Assembly (NCBI RefSeq): GCF_000622385.1
Contig: NZ_JASD01000008.1
Span: 2,418,001-2,482,000, forward strand
Length of the DNA: 64,000 bases
Direction: 5' to 3'
From: Sulfitobacter noctilucicola
Lineage (GTDB): Bacteria > Pseudomonadota > Alphaproteobacteria > Rhodobacterales > Rhodobacteraceae
Numbering within the stretch: the stretch's first letter is position 1; each line of letters opens with the position of its first letter. Made by a program: the position numbers and the translations under genes. Under the pieces are notes generated by a model. It ran no database searches. It saw only the letters and a program-made list of their open reading frames with translations, and was not told where the DNA came from. Below are positions 43,729 to 52,569 of the stretch, one piece after another.

Positions 43729-44915
43729 CCTTTATCAACCCTAACAGCCTCGACGCCCAAATGGGTCGCCAGATGCGCGGTCCTTCCGCTGTCATCTGGC
43801 TTTGCGGCGCGACCCTTTTGTTGTTTCTTATCTGGGCCACATTCGCCTGGGTGGATGAGATCGTGCGCGCTGAAGGCTCGATGATTTCCAGCTCGCGTCC
43901 GCAGATTATCCAGAATCTTGAGGGCGGTATTCTGGCCGAGCTTGAAGTCGGCGAGGGGGATATCGTCGAGAAGGGCACAGTTCTTGCCCGCCTGCATGGC
44001 ACGCAATTCCAGTCATCCGTAGACGACCTTCGCGATCAGATTTCCGCCTTTGAAATCCGCCGCCTGCGGCTTGAAGCAGAGCTTGCAGGACAATTTGATT
44101 TTGCGGTCCCCAATGAATGGGCCGGTCGCACGCCAAGCATCGTCGAGAGTGAGCGCGCGCTGTTGTTGGCGCGGCAGTCGGACTTTGTTTCCCGCTCTGA
44201 TGGCGCGATGCGTGTCCTGACCGAAGCCAAACGTGAACGCGACCTGATGAACGATCTGCTTGAGCGCAATATCGTGTCGCTGATCGAGGCGACCCGCGCG
44301 CGCAAGGCCTATGCCGACGCCCGCATCCGCCACGACGAAATCACGACACAGACCGAGCTGGACCGTGCACAGGAATATTCCGATGTGCTGAAAGAGCTTT
44401 CGACGCTGCGCCAAAACCTGAAGGCATCGACCGATCAATTGAACCGCACAGTTCTGACCAGCCCGATGCGCGGCATTGTGAACAACCTATCCGTCACGAC
44501 CATCGGTGGCGTTGTGCGTCCGGGCGAGGAGATCCTACAGATTATTCCGCTGGATGAAGAGCTGTTTGTCGAGGCACGCGTCCAGCCTGAAGACATCGCC
44601 GGTCTACGCCCCGGTCAGGATGCGACTGTGAAATTGTCGGCTTATGACTACACCATTTACGGGACGCTCAAAGGCAAGGTGGTTCTGATCTCTGCGGATA
44701 CCTACAAGGACAAGAACGCACGCGATCCTGATGGCAACCCGCACTATAAGGTGACTTTGCAAGTAGATACCGAACATCTGACAGCGCGTCAGGCATCCTT
44801 GCAAATCCGCCCCGGTATGCAGGCAAGCGTTGAATTGCACACCGGTGCCAAGACGGTTTTGCAGTATCTGCTGAAGCCTCTGTACAAATCCAAAGAGGCG
44901 TTTAGAGAACCCTAG
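43725..44915 (+). CDS. Type I secretion membrane-fusion protein (HlyD/LapC-like)
   Basis: A 396-residue adaptor: a cytoplasmic N-terminus, one membrane helix (about 22-42), a lipoyl half-motif (IIQNLEGGILAELEVGEGD), a long coiled coil (about 95-250) and a beta-barrel domain after LTSPMRGIVNNL. It bridges the ABC protein and the TolC-like channel. ATGA overlap with the ABC gene. It ends the secretion operon and is convergent with dtd, with a 19-bp gap and no obvious terminator. Confidence 0.92.
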   Translation: MTFINPNSLDAQMGRQMRGPSAVIWLCGATLLLFLIWATFAWVDEIVRAEGSMISSSRPQIIQNLEGGILAELEVGEGDIVEKGTVLARLHGTQFQSSVDDLRDQISAFEIRRLRLEAELAGQFDFAVPNEWAGRTPSIVESERALLLARQSDFVSRSDGAMRVLTEAKRERDLMNDLLERNIVSLIEATRARKAYADARIRHDEITTQTELDRAQEYSDVLKELSTLRQNLKASTDQLNRTVLTSPMRGIVNNLSVTTIGGVVRPGEEILQIIPLDEELFVEARVQPEDIAGLRPGQDATVKLSAYDYTIYGTLKGKVVLISADTYKDKNARDPDGNPHYKVTLQVDTEHLTARQASLQIRPGMQASVELHTGAKTVLQYLLKPLYKSKEAFREP

Positions 44916-44934
44916 AGCCGGTCGCGGCCAACGG

Positions 44935-45378
44935 TCATGAGTCAGTATCAAGCCAGATGGTGACGGGCCCGTCGTTGGTGATGTCCACGGACATGTCCGC
45001 ACCGAACTTGCCGGTCTGAACGGCAACACCGCAATCCGACAGAGCCTGTGCAAAGGCTTGATAAAGCACTTCGGCGATGTCCGGTTTGGCAGCATAAGAG
45101 AATCCCGGTCGCGTACCGCGAGAGGTATCGGCTGCCAGCGTGAACTGACTGACGACCAGAGCCTCGCCTTCGGCCTGCAGAATGTTGAGGTTCATCTTTC
45201 CGTCGGCATCCTTGAACAGACGTAACTTGGCGACCTTTTGCGCAAGGGCCTCTGCTGTTTGCGCGCTGTCGTCGGGCATGGCGCAGACAAATATCATATA
45301 GCCTTTGTCAATTTCGGATATTTTGTCACCGTCGACTGTAACTGCGCCGTGCGTGACCCTTTGCAACAGCGCTCTCAT
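44935..45378 (-). CDS. dtd: D-aminoacyl-tRNA deacylase
   Basis: A 147-residue DTD enzyme that hydrolyses D-amino acids (and Gly from mischarged tRNA-Ala) off tRNA. The two cross-subunit active-site motifs SQFTLAAD (near 80) and the C-terminal [10 protein letters not shown] (near 133) are intact, and the N-terminal MRALLQRV is typical. It directly abuts the nitroreductase gene (one-base junction), so the two are probably co-transcribed. Confidence 0.95.
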   Translation of the reverse strand: MRALLQRVTHGAVTVDGDKISEIDKGYMIFVCAMPDDSAQTAEALAQKVAKLRLFKDADGKMNLNILQAEGEALVVSQFTLAADTSRGTRPGFSYAAKPDIAEVLYQAFAQALSDCGVAVQTGKFGADMSVDITNDGPVTIWLDTDS

Positions 45379-46053
45379 TCAGGATTTCCAGTCGATGATC
45401 TGTTCCGGCGATGCTCTTTCCGTGCGGAAAGCGTTGGCTGGTGCGGTTTCATCTGCATACCCGAACGAGATCGCACAAAGGATCATGCGGTCATCCGCGA
45501 TACCAAGATGCTCCCTCACCTGAGGTGCATAAGCTGCAATTGCGGCCTGCGGAATTGTGGCAACACCCAATGCGGTCGCGGCCAGCGTGAAGGCGGTCAC
45601 GAACCCTCCGGTATCCATCGCCCCATATGGTCCAAGCTCTGACGGAGAGTGGATCATTGCGACGTGAGGCGCATCGAACAATGCGTAGTTTCGCAGCATT
45701 TGGGCAGCGCGCTCCGCACGGTCGGATTTCTCGATACCCACCGCATCGTATAGCTGGAAACCGCAGGTGCGGCGGCGCTCACTATAGTCACCGGAATACT
45801 TTGTCGGCCACTCCAGATCAGGCGCGGGCAGGGTGCCTTTGGTCGCTGTTTCAATCATGAGTGCGCGGAATGCGTCCGTCGCCTCGCCCTTGGTGATGGT
45901 CACCTGCCAAGGCTGGGCATTGCACCATGACGGAACGTGGCGGGCTGCGTCGACGATTTGCGTGATTGTGTCGTCCGGGACCGGATCGGGTTTGAACGCC
46001 CGACAGGAATAGCGCGAAGTCAGCGTTTGGGTCAGTGTGTCGTATGAGGTCAT
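45379..46053 (-). CDS. Nitroreductase family protein
   Basis: A 224-residue FMN-dependent oxidoreductase. The N-terminal SRYSCRAF FMN-phosphate motif (near 14-21), RHVPSWCNAQPW (near 38-49) and the C-terminal GYADETAPANAFR pattern fit the NfsB-like family. The ATG overlaps the stop of the zinc-ribbon gene (ATGA). The substrate is unknown; family members reduce quinones, nitro compounds or enones with NAD(P)H. Confidence 0.88.
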   Translation of the reverse strand: MTSYDTLTQTLTSRYSCRAFKPDPVPDDTITQIVDAARHVPSWCNAQPWQVTITKGEATDAFRALMIETATKGTLPAPDLEWPTKYSGDYSERRRTCGFQLYDAVGIEKSDRAERAAQMLRNYALFDAPHVAMIHSPSELGPYGAMDTGGFVTAFTLAATALGVATIPQAAIAAYAPQVREHLGIADDRMILCAISFGYADETAPANAFRTERASPEQIIDWKS

Positions 46054-47180
46054 TGGTTCAGTGCCACGAAATAGCCGATGATGCCTGCGGCGATCGCGCC
46101 GAGGATCACCGCGATGGTGATTTTGATGGCCGAGAAGGGGCGTTCGCCCTGCACCCGACCGGTGCGTCCGTTCACGACGAAACGATATGTTTTGCCACGG
46201 TATTTGTAAGCCGCGAGCCAGACCGGCAGCAGAACATGCTTGAAGGTCAGGTTACTGAGCGTTGTGTCAATGTTGTGAACCCGCTGGCGGTCCCCGCCGA
46301 TATCAAACTTTACATCCCGTTCGATCACGCGGTCCATATGGGCACGGGCCTCTCCAAAACCTTCTTCCAGCGAAACAGCATAGGCTTCGGCGCGAAAACC
46401 GGCGAGGTACTCGGGCGCATAGGGTTCGAGCGCGGAAAGATCCCATGGCTCAAGGGCATCCGTGTACTTCTTGGGGAGCGACTTTGACGCCAGCACCAAC
46501 ACGTCATCAAAGAACCGCGCCACGCGGCCAGATGCGCTGCGCCACCGCACTTTGGCGACCTGCCGTTGCTGGCGCTTGCCATTCACCGTCACGGTTTTCG
46601 TGACATAGTAGATCGTGCCACGCTGACCGGTATAGCTTGAGCGGGTATCGGCGTCATAGGTCCAGTAGGGGACGTAGATGCCGTCCATGCGCCGCCCCTT
46701 GCGGGCATAGTTCTGCAATCCATTCGGGGCGAACCACAAAGAGCCAAGCCAGTCTTTCATCGCATCGCGGGCGACCTCTTCTGTCAGGGAGAAGGGCAAG
46801 ACGGCCCGCGGTTTGATGTGGCGGTTTGTGCCGGTGTCCACCACCACAGGGGTTGCGCAAAACGGGCATTCTGTGGCGTGCTTGCCTGCGTCGAACTCCA
46901 CCTGAGCGGCGCAATTGGGGCATTGCGTGACGCGGGTTTCCTCCATCTGCTCGGCTGGCAAATCGGCGCGCAGGCCTTTGCGCAAATCCAGCTCTGCGAT
47001 GGGTTGAAACCGGAAACCGCTTCCCTCGATGGGTTGAGTATTGCCGCAATGATCGCAAACGAGCTGCGCCGCACCGGGCGCATAGCGCAGATCAGAGCCG
47101 CAAGTGTCGCAAGGAAAGCGATGCTCCACCAGCGGCTGGTCGATGTCGAAATAGGCGTCGGGGTGCGATGTGTCAGACAT
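46050..47180 (-). CDS. Zinc-ribbon membrane protein (replication factor Y-like annotation family)
   Basis: A 376-residue protein with four CxxC pairs in its first 110 residues (C24/C27, C42/C45, C87/C90, C105/C108), forming two zinc ribbons. A beta-rich middle follows (PYWTYDADTRSSYTG, YVTKTVTVNGKRQQRQVAKVRW), with a KHVLLPVWLAAYKYRGKTY segment and a single C-terminal membrane helix (about 353-372). Proteins of this kind are sometimes labelled PriA/replication factor Y-like helicases, but no helicase motif is present. A membrane-tethered metal-binding role is all that can be inferred. The start at 47180 has a weak ribosome site. Confidence 0.75.
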   Translation of the reverse strand: MSDTSHPDAYFDIDQPLVEHRFPCDTCGSDLRYAPGAAQLVCDHCGNTQPIEGSGFRFQPIAELDLRKGLRADLPAEQMEETRVTQCPNCAAQVEFDAGKHATECPFCATPVVVDTGTNRHIKPRAVLPFSLTEEVARDAMKDWLGSLWFAPNGLQNYARKGRRMDGIYVPYWTYDADTRSSYTGQRGTIYYVTKTVTVNGKRQQRQVAKVRWRSASGRVARFFDDVLVLASKSLPKKYTDALEPWDLSALEPYAPEYLAGFRAEAYAVSLEEGFGEARAHMDRVIERDVKFDIGGDRQRVHNIDTTLSNLTFKHVLLPVWLAAYKYRGKTYRFVVNGRTGRVQGERPFSAIKITIAVILGAIAAGIIGYFVALNQ

Positions 47181-47324
47181 AGCCAAGACATAGCGTTGAA
47201 TGCCCGCGTGTGCCACTAGCAGGACGGGGAAGAAGGCAGTCTTTTCGCAACCGGGGCCGAATTCTATTGCATTGTGCGCCCAGGCTACCTTTGCTGGGGA
47301 AGCCTGCATCAAGGAGGGGCATGG

Positions 47325-47957
47325 ATGGACCACCGGCGCTGCCTCAAGAGCCACACGCCAATGGACGGCCTGCCGCTGAACGATCATGCACAGTATATTT
47401 GTGTTTTCCGGCATCCGATCGATGCGCATTTTTCCTACCGCAAACATCTGCGCAACATGCAGATGCATTTTTTCAATCTCTGGTATCCGGAGGAGGACAC
47501 GGAGGGCGTCACCTTCAGGCGCTTTCTGGACGGCGGGCCGGAGGGGTTTGACGGTGATGCCATGCCGCTGGCTCATATTCTGCGCCACTACAGCGCAGCG
47601 CTGGCACTGGCGGATCGCCCGAACGTTGCGCTGTTTCACTATGCGGATATGTGTCGTGATTTGCCGGGGACATTTGAGAGGGTGGCGGCACTTTTGGGGG
47701 CATCCTATGGGGCGGACGTGATGGCGCGTCTGGTAGAGGCGGCTGGCTTCGACCACATGAAAGCCAATGCGGCGCGTTATGCGCCAGGGGGCGGGACGGG
47801 GTTCATGAAATCCGACGCAGATTTCTTTGACAGTGGCACCAGTGGGAAATGGCGCGGTGGGCTGAGTGAGGATGAAATCGCCAAGTACAATGCCGTGATA
47901 GAAGCGCATCTTGGCCCCGAAGAACGGGCATGGCTGGAATTCGGGACGCCGCAATAG
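47325..47957 (+). CDS. Sulfotransferase domain protein, N-terminally truncated
   Basis: A 210-residue protein with the C-terminal two thirds of a PAPS-dependent sulfotransferase: the entry CLKSHTPMDG, the 3'-phosphate-binding motif YICVFRHPIDAHFSYRKH and the C-terminal block FFDSGTSGKWRGGLS. The 5'-phosphosulfate loop (PKSGTTW type), normally about 60 residues before KSHTP, is absent. The frame is open upstream only to a TAG near 47217, and neither that stretch nor the other forward frames contain the loop. AAGGAGG at 47311 fits the ATG at 47325. It is either a decayed copy or a divergent protein that no longer binds PAPS normally. Confidence 0.6.
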   Translation: MDHRRCLKSHTPMDGLPLNDHAQYICVFRHPIDAHFSYRKHLRNMQMHFFNLWYPEEDTEGVTFRRFLDGGPEGFDGDAMPLAHILRHYSAALALADRPNVALFHYADMCRDLPGTFERVAALLGASYGADVMARLVEAAGFDHMKANAARYAPGGGTGFMKSDADFFDSGTSGKWRGGLSEDEIAKYNAVIEAHLGPEERAWLEFGTPQ

Positions 47958-47960
47958 CGG

Positions 47961-48491
47961 CTACAGAAATCTGTGAAACACCTTGGGTGCCATGATGCGC
48001 AGGGCGTTGTCGCGCAGGTAAATATGTCGCCAGCAATGAAACACGGCGTGACCCGCTGCAATGACCCCGACCAGATAGAATTCAAAGATATGGATCTGGC
48101 CGATGATGTGATTGGCCTGCTGGAGGTTCAGCGGCGGTGCAATTGGGAGGAAACCACCGGCTTTCAAAAGGATGGGCGAGGTCAGGCCCAAAAGAAACCC
48201 ACCCAGCGCAATACCGAACAATCCCCAGATCAAAGCCTTGTGCATCAGCTGATGCGCGATCCGCGCACGGGGGCCAAGCTTTGGTCCCGGTCGGCCTGCC
48301 AAACCTTTGCGAAGATAATCGGCGGTCCATAGCAAACAGAGCGTCACAAATATCAGCGCAAGAATGGAATGTGCCTGAAAGGCGCGGGGGCCGAATGGCA
48401 AAACATCGTCCGGTGTCACGAGGATGAACCACACAAACAAAGGCAGAAGCGCCCAGTGGAGTATCTTGAGGAAGCTGCGGCGCGTTTGCAT
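47961..48491 (-). CDS. Cytochrome b561-like membrane protein
   Basis: A 176-residue protein with four membrane helices and histidines placed as heme ligands (H12 in LHW, H41 in QAHS, H134 and H148 in later helices). It fits the bacterial cytochrome b561/Ni-hydrogenase b-type family, which moves electrons across the inner membrane, for instance from quinol. The gene converges on the sulfotransferase gene (3-bp gap) and is 65 bp downstream of the SPFH gene. The electron partner is unknown. Confidence 0.82.
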   Translation of the reverse strand: MQTRRSFLKILHWALLPLFVWFILVTPDDVLPFGPRAFQAHSILALIFVTLCLLWTADYLRKGLAGRPGPKLGPRARIAHQLMHKALIWGLFGIALGGFLLGLTSPILLKAGGFLPIAPPLNLQQANHIIGQIHIFEFYLVGVIAAGHAVFHCWRHIYLRDNALRIMAPKVFHRFL

Positions 48492-48556
48492 GACTTTAGT
48501 AACGAAAAGCGCGGCCCGAAAGTTTCATACCGCGCAAATGCCGTACCAATCGTGCC

Positions 48557-49672
48557 TTAGGCACCGGGAGGGGGCGGTGGCAGTACAGTGAAGAGCTGTG
48601 CCAGTTCCTGAACATCTTCGGCGCGCTGCCATCCGTCCTGACCGGGCGTCCAGACAAAGGTGTCACGGCCTAGTTTGCCTTCTGCGGCCATGCGGCCCAT
48701 CGCGGCTTTGGAAAAGGGGCCTGAGGTCTCGCCATCTGTTGCGATATGCCAGACGTGCTCCACCGGCGGGAGAGGAGGTATCATCTGCGCTTGGGTGCTG
48801 GCCGCAGGGCGTGCGCCCCATGGTCCTGCTGTGGCAGCCGCAGCCTGACCGATCTGCATACCCAGACCTGCACCCAGCCCTGCCTGAATGGCAGCGGCTC
48901 CGCCACCATCGCGGCCCAAAGCTTCGGCTGCCTGAAACTGCATGTATTCGTTGAGGTTTCCGATCACGCCCATGGAAGACCGTTTATCCATGACTTCCTC
49001 AACCGCGGGTGGCAGCGAGATATTCTCGATGTAGAGCTCAGGCATTGCCAGACCGTATTCGGCAAGCTGCGCCGCGATTTCTTTGCCCACAAGTGTGCTG
49101 AGCTCGCGGGTGTTTGCGGCCATGTCGAGCACCGGTATTTGTGCCCGGGCGATGGTTCGGGAAAACTCTTGTACGATGATGTTACGGATCTGGTAGCTGA
49201 TCTCGTCCATCGTAAACTCGCCGTCGGTGCCGACAATCTCTGTCAGGAACCGCGCAGGATCGGATACCTTGACGGAATAGGTGCCAAAGGCGCGCAGGCG
49301 GACCGGGCCGAATTCGGGGTCACGCACGATAATAGGGTTCTTGGTACCCCATTTCAGATCGTTGAAGCGCGTTGTATTGACGTAATAGATCTCGGATTTG
49401 AACGGTGACCGGAAGCCGTGGTCCCAGTGCTGGAGCGTCGTGAGGATCGGCATGTTATTGGTCTCAAGCATGTAGAGACCTGGGGTGAAGACATCAGCCA
49501 GCTGGCCTTCATGCACAAAGACGGCTGCCTGCCCTTCGCGTACGGTCAGTTTGGCACCGTATTTGATGGCATGGCCCTCACGCTCAAACCGCCAGACCAT
49601 CGTGTCGCGGGTGTCATCCGTCCAATGGATAACGTCGATGAATTCACCGGAGAGGAAATCGAAAATGCCCAT
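48557..49672 (-). CDS. SPFH (stomatin/flotillin-like) protein with C-terminal GYF_2 domain (YdjI-like)
   Basis: A 371-residue protein of the YdjI/virion-core-like SPFH family. The N-terminus MGIFDFLSGEFIDVIHW and TLQHWDHGF (near 95) are typical. The SPFH core spans about 25-240, then a Gly/Ala-rich segment and a GYF_2 domain (about 310-357; HIATDGETSGPFSKAAMGRM). SPFH proteins assemble membrane rafts and scaffolds. The ATG at 49672 follows AAGGG. In Bacillus the YdjI-type protein is linked to membrane stress; here a similar role with the TelA/XpaC/TerC genes is inferred. Confidence 0.88.
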   Translation of the reverse strand: MGIFDFLSGEFIDVIHWTDDTRDTMVWRFEREGHAIKYGAKLTVREGQAAVFVHEGQLADVFTPGLYMLETNNMPILTTLQHWDHGFRSPFKSEIYYVNTTRFNDLKWGTKNPIIVRDPEFGPVRLRAFGTYSVKVSDPARFLTEIVGTDGEFTMDEISYQIRNIIVQEFSRTIARAQIPVLDMAANTRELSTLVGKEIAAQLAEYGLAMPELYIENISLPPAVEEVMDKRSSMGVIGNLNEYMQFQAAEALGRDGGGAAAIQAGLGAGLGMQIGQAAAATAGPWGARPAASTQAQMIPPLPPVEHVWHIATDGETSGPFSKAAMGRMAAEGKLGRDTFVWTPGQDGWQRAEDVQELAQLFTVLPPPPPGA

Positions 49673-49742
49673 TGCGCAGCCCTTTGTAATGTACCCGCCC
49701 GCACTATAACGGGCAGGTCCGGTGAAGGCGATGGCGATTTCG

Positions 49743-50222
49743 CTATACTGTCGCTGTGGTCGGTCTTGCGAGGGTGACACGCAGCACAAGAGCCATGAGA
49801 ATGCACATGCCCACGTGACCGACAAAGGACGACTGCGTGTAGGGACCGAAACCCATCATGAAGTCACGCCCGACGATCGGGGCCAGAATGCCCTGCGCGA
49901 CGAACCACAGGATTACTCCGGCTAAGGCCCCTGAAAGGATCAGTCCAAGACCCGTTAGGCGATAGACGATCCATAAAAAGAATGAGAACCCCACAGCTCC
50001 GATGACAAAATGAACCGGAAAAGCGACACCATAGGACAGTTCCATCCCCGTTGTCAGACGGGTCAGAGCAATTACCAAATTGGCGGGCTCAAGGCTTGGG
50101 CCAAACAGCGCTGGCGATAGCAGCCACGCGTAAAGTTCAAAGGCGACTTCGCCGATCACGCCGGCAATCAGCAGAGGGATGATCGGAAAGGCAGGTCGTT
50201 TGGTCGAAAGCGTATCGTTCAT
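49743..50222 (-). CDS. Small multi-helix membrane protein, unknown
   Basis: A 159-residue protein with four predicted membrane helices (about 15-37, 62-85, 90-115 and 130-152). I do not recognise the family. The start at 50222 (MNDTLSTK) follows AGGATACAT; an earlier ATG at 50294 adds an unlikely charged leader. It lies between the DUF2927 lipoprotein and the SPFH gene on the same strand. Function unknown. Confidence 0.7.
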   Translation of the reverse strand: MNDTLSTKRPAFPIIPLLIAGVIGEVAFELYAWLLSPALFGPSLEPANLVIALTRLTTGMELSYGVAFPVHFVIGAVGFSFFLWIVYRLTGLGLILSGALAGVILWFVAQGILAPIVGRDFMMGFGPYTQSSFVGHVGMCILMALVLRVTLARPTTATV

Positions 50223-50363
50223 TTTTATGTATCCTGTAGGCGTGTTTCTACAGGGCGAGGTAACCGTTTGCCGTGATTGCACAATGATGATCACGCGAAC
50301 GTGCCAGCGCAGTGTGTCGGGCGCAATTAACCGTGAAGTTTCTGTAAGATAGCGAAGGAGGCG

Positions 50364-51329
50364 CTAGAGCGGCCCTGCTATCATTTCGCGTGCGATGATG
50401 CGCGTTATCGGTGCAGCCTCAATGGCGTGCATACCGGCCCGCAGGCGTTTGTCGTAAAGCATTTTAAGCAGCAACTCGTCGTGTGTGGTGAGCAATGCAA
50501 ATTCATCGTCGTCATTGAAAATCGAAGGCCGTGCGGCAGGGCTGTCGTTGGCAAGGCCCAAACCTTGCGCCAGTTCCTCATGAATACACGACAGTCGCAG
50601 AAGGTCGGGGTTTTCTGCGCGGATCACGGCAACGGCAGCGGTATAGGTGCTGGCGTCAGGCCCTGCCGCATAAGCTGCGACAGCGCAGTATGTATCTCGG
50701 CGCAGGTTGCGCAGGGCGTTCAGAGAAGACAGCGAAATCCCCGGTACGCGTCCGGCAGCATCGGCCAGCGCATCGGCACGGTCATCTTCTGACGCGATGA
50801 TCACCAGAAAATTGGGGGCACCGATGGCGGAGATCGGATGGCCAGTGGCGCGGGCCAGACGCCGCGAATAGCGGTTAACGGTGTCGGTGTCGGACTTGCG
50901 TTGTGAAGGGGGCACGCCAGCGCCGAAAATGACCTCCATGCGTACCGGTTCCGCCCACCGGCGCAGCGGGCTTGCACCACCGCGTCCGGAAAGGGCGCTG
51001 TCGTATTCATTGAAGAACGCGATTTGTTCGAAGTTCCGCGCCAGCATATCGGCGGTGAAGGGCGTATCGGCGCCTCCGCCGTCCTTGCGCAACAAGCCCT
51101 GACTAAGCTGCGCGCTTTCCACTTGATGCAGATACTGGCGCAGCATCGCGCTTTTCTGCGATGTTGGCTTGGCGACCACGGGCGGCGCGGGCGGCTTTAC
51201 CACCGCTGGGCGCGCCTGTGGTTTGAGGGACGGGGTCACAGGAGCCGGCGCGGCACAGCCGACCAGCACCAGCGCGCCGAGCGCGGCAGCGACTGCTTTG
51301 AAAGACCTGATCTGTTTCCGCCCCGTCAT
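50364..51329 (-). CDS. DUF2927 family lipoprotein
   Basis: A 321-residue predicted lipoprotein: signal ALGALVLVGC with lipid Cys C25, a Pro/Lys-rich linker (about 27-60), then a DUF2927 domain (about 100-310). The domain includes RWAEPVRMEVIFGAGVPP and the LSCIHEELAQGLGLANDSP segment, whose HEELAQ resembles a zinc-protease helix. A metallopeptidase-like fold is therefore possible but unproven. The start at 51329 is just 7 bp from the telA-like stop, indicating one transcript. Confidence 0.78.
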   Translation of the reverse strand: MTGRKQIRSFKAVAAALGALVLVGCAAPAPVTPSLKPQARPAVVKPPAPPVVAKPTSQKSAMLRQYLHQVESAQLSQGLLRKDGGGADTPFTADMLARNFEQIAFFNEYDSALSGRGGASPLRRWAEPVRMEVIFGAGVPPSQRKSDTDTVNRYSRRLARATGHPISAIGAPNFLVIIASEDDRADALADAAGRVPGISLSSLNALRNLRRDTYCAVAAYAAGPDASTYTAAVAVIRAENPDLLRLSCIHEELAQGLGLANDSPAARPSIFNDDDEFALLTTHDELLLKMLYDKRLRAGMHAIEAAPITRIIAREMIAGPL

Positions 51330-51336
51330 CGTTGGA

Positions 51337-52533
51337 TCAGCCCGGTACTGCGCCGGATGCGGTTTCCCCCAATCCGGTTTTCTTGGCTTTTGCAGCGGCA
51401 AGCGTGTCGCGCAGCTTGGCTTCCATCTCTTTCAGCTCCACTTCTGCGGCAGCGCGCTTGGCTTTGCCTTCATCCGCGATTTGCAGCGATTCTTCGATGG
51501 TTCCGATAAGATCGGCATTGGCCTGCTTGACGGCTTCGATGTCAAAGACGCCGCGCTCCATCTCTTGGCGGATGATCTTGTTGCTGTCACGCAGGTTTTT
51601 GGCGTTGGACGTGAGCAGCTCGTTCGTCAGATCATTGGCCTCGCGCACGGCGGTCGCCGCTTCTGCTGAACGCTGGATGGTGACCGCTTGGGCCAATTGG
51701 GTTTCCCACAGCGGCACAGTGTTGACGAGTGTGGAGTTGATCTTGGTGACAAGGCTCTTGTCATTTTCCTGTACCAGACGGATCGAGGGCAGGGATTGCA
51801 TCGTGACCTGACGGGTCAGTTTGAGATCATGAACACGACGTTCCAGATCGTCACGGGCCGCACGCATATCGCGCAATTCCTGTGCAACCATCACCGCATC
51901 GTTTTCAGCGGCCGCCTGAACCTGTTTTTCTTTGGCTGGAATTACAGTGCCGTCAAGTTCGGCCAGCTTTGCCTCGCCCGCCGAGATGTAGAGCGCCAGT
52001 TCATCATAAAACTGGAGCGTCTTTTCATAGAGCATGTCGAGCGATTTGATGTCCTTGAGCAGCGTGTGCTCATGGCTCAGCAGATTGTCGGTGATCCGGT
52101 CGATCTGACCCTGAACCTGCTCGAACTTGGCCGTGAACTTTGCAAAAGGTGCTGCGCGGCCAAGCAGCTTTTCCCACCAGCTGCGCTCGCGGCGCACATC
52201 CAGCTCCGAGACTGAGAAGCCGCGAATGGTAGTGACAATGCTGCGCAGGCTGTCGCCCGCTGGACCTACGTCCTTGTTACGTACATCCGCCAGCATGGAC
52301 TGGCTGATTTCTTGCAATTCGGCCTGTGCCGCAGAACCGAAAGAGACGATGGACTGGGTGTCTTCCATGTCGATCTCCGCCATGCGGCGCTTGATCTCGT
52401 CACCCAACGGCTTGTCGGCCTGATCCAGCGGCACAATCGCATTGGCTTCGGTCGGTTCAGCCAGAACAACGGCTGTTACTTCTTCGACCATCGCAAGCGA
52501 TTGGGTGGCTTTTTCACGTACAGTATCAGACAT
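51337..52533 (-). CDS. Toxic anion resistance protein (TelA family)
   Basis: A 398-residue TelA-family protein, almost entirely alpha-helical with coiled coils (about 60-380). Conserved pieces include LGRAAPFAKFTAKFEQVQGQ, LLSHEHTLLKDIKSLDMLYE and PSIRLVQENDKSLVTKINS. The family is linked to tellurite and antimicrobial tolerance and to Ter-type stress modules; its mechanism is unclear. It follows the XpaC-like gene by 36 bp, the standard TelA-XpaC pairing. Confidence 0.92.
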   Translation of the reverse strand: MSDTVREKATQSLAMVEEVTAVVLAEPTEANAIVPLDQADKPLGDEIKRRMAEIDMEDTQSIVSFGSAAQAELQEISQSMLADVRNKDVGPAGDSLRSIVTTIRGFSVSELDVRRERSWWEKLLGRAAPFAKFTAKFEQVQGQIDRITDNLLSHEHTLLKDIKSLDMLYEKTLQFYDELALYISAGEAKLAELDGTVIPAKEKQVQAAAENDAVMVAQELRDMRAARDDLERRVHDLKLTRQVTMQSLPSIRLVQENDKSLVTKINSTLVNTVPLWETQLAQAVTIQRSAEAATAVREANDLTNELLTSNAKNLRDSNKIIRQEMERGVFDIEAVKQANADLIGTIEESLQIADEGKAKRAAAEVELKEMEAKLRDTLAAAKAKKTGLGETASGAVPG

Positions 52534-52569
52534 TTCTATTGGTTCCCTAAAGTGTTTGTTGATCTGCGC

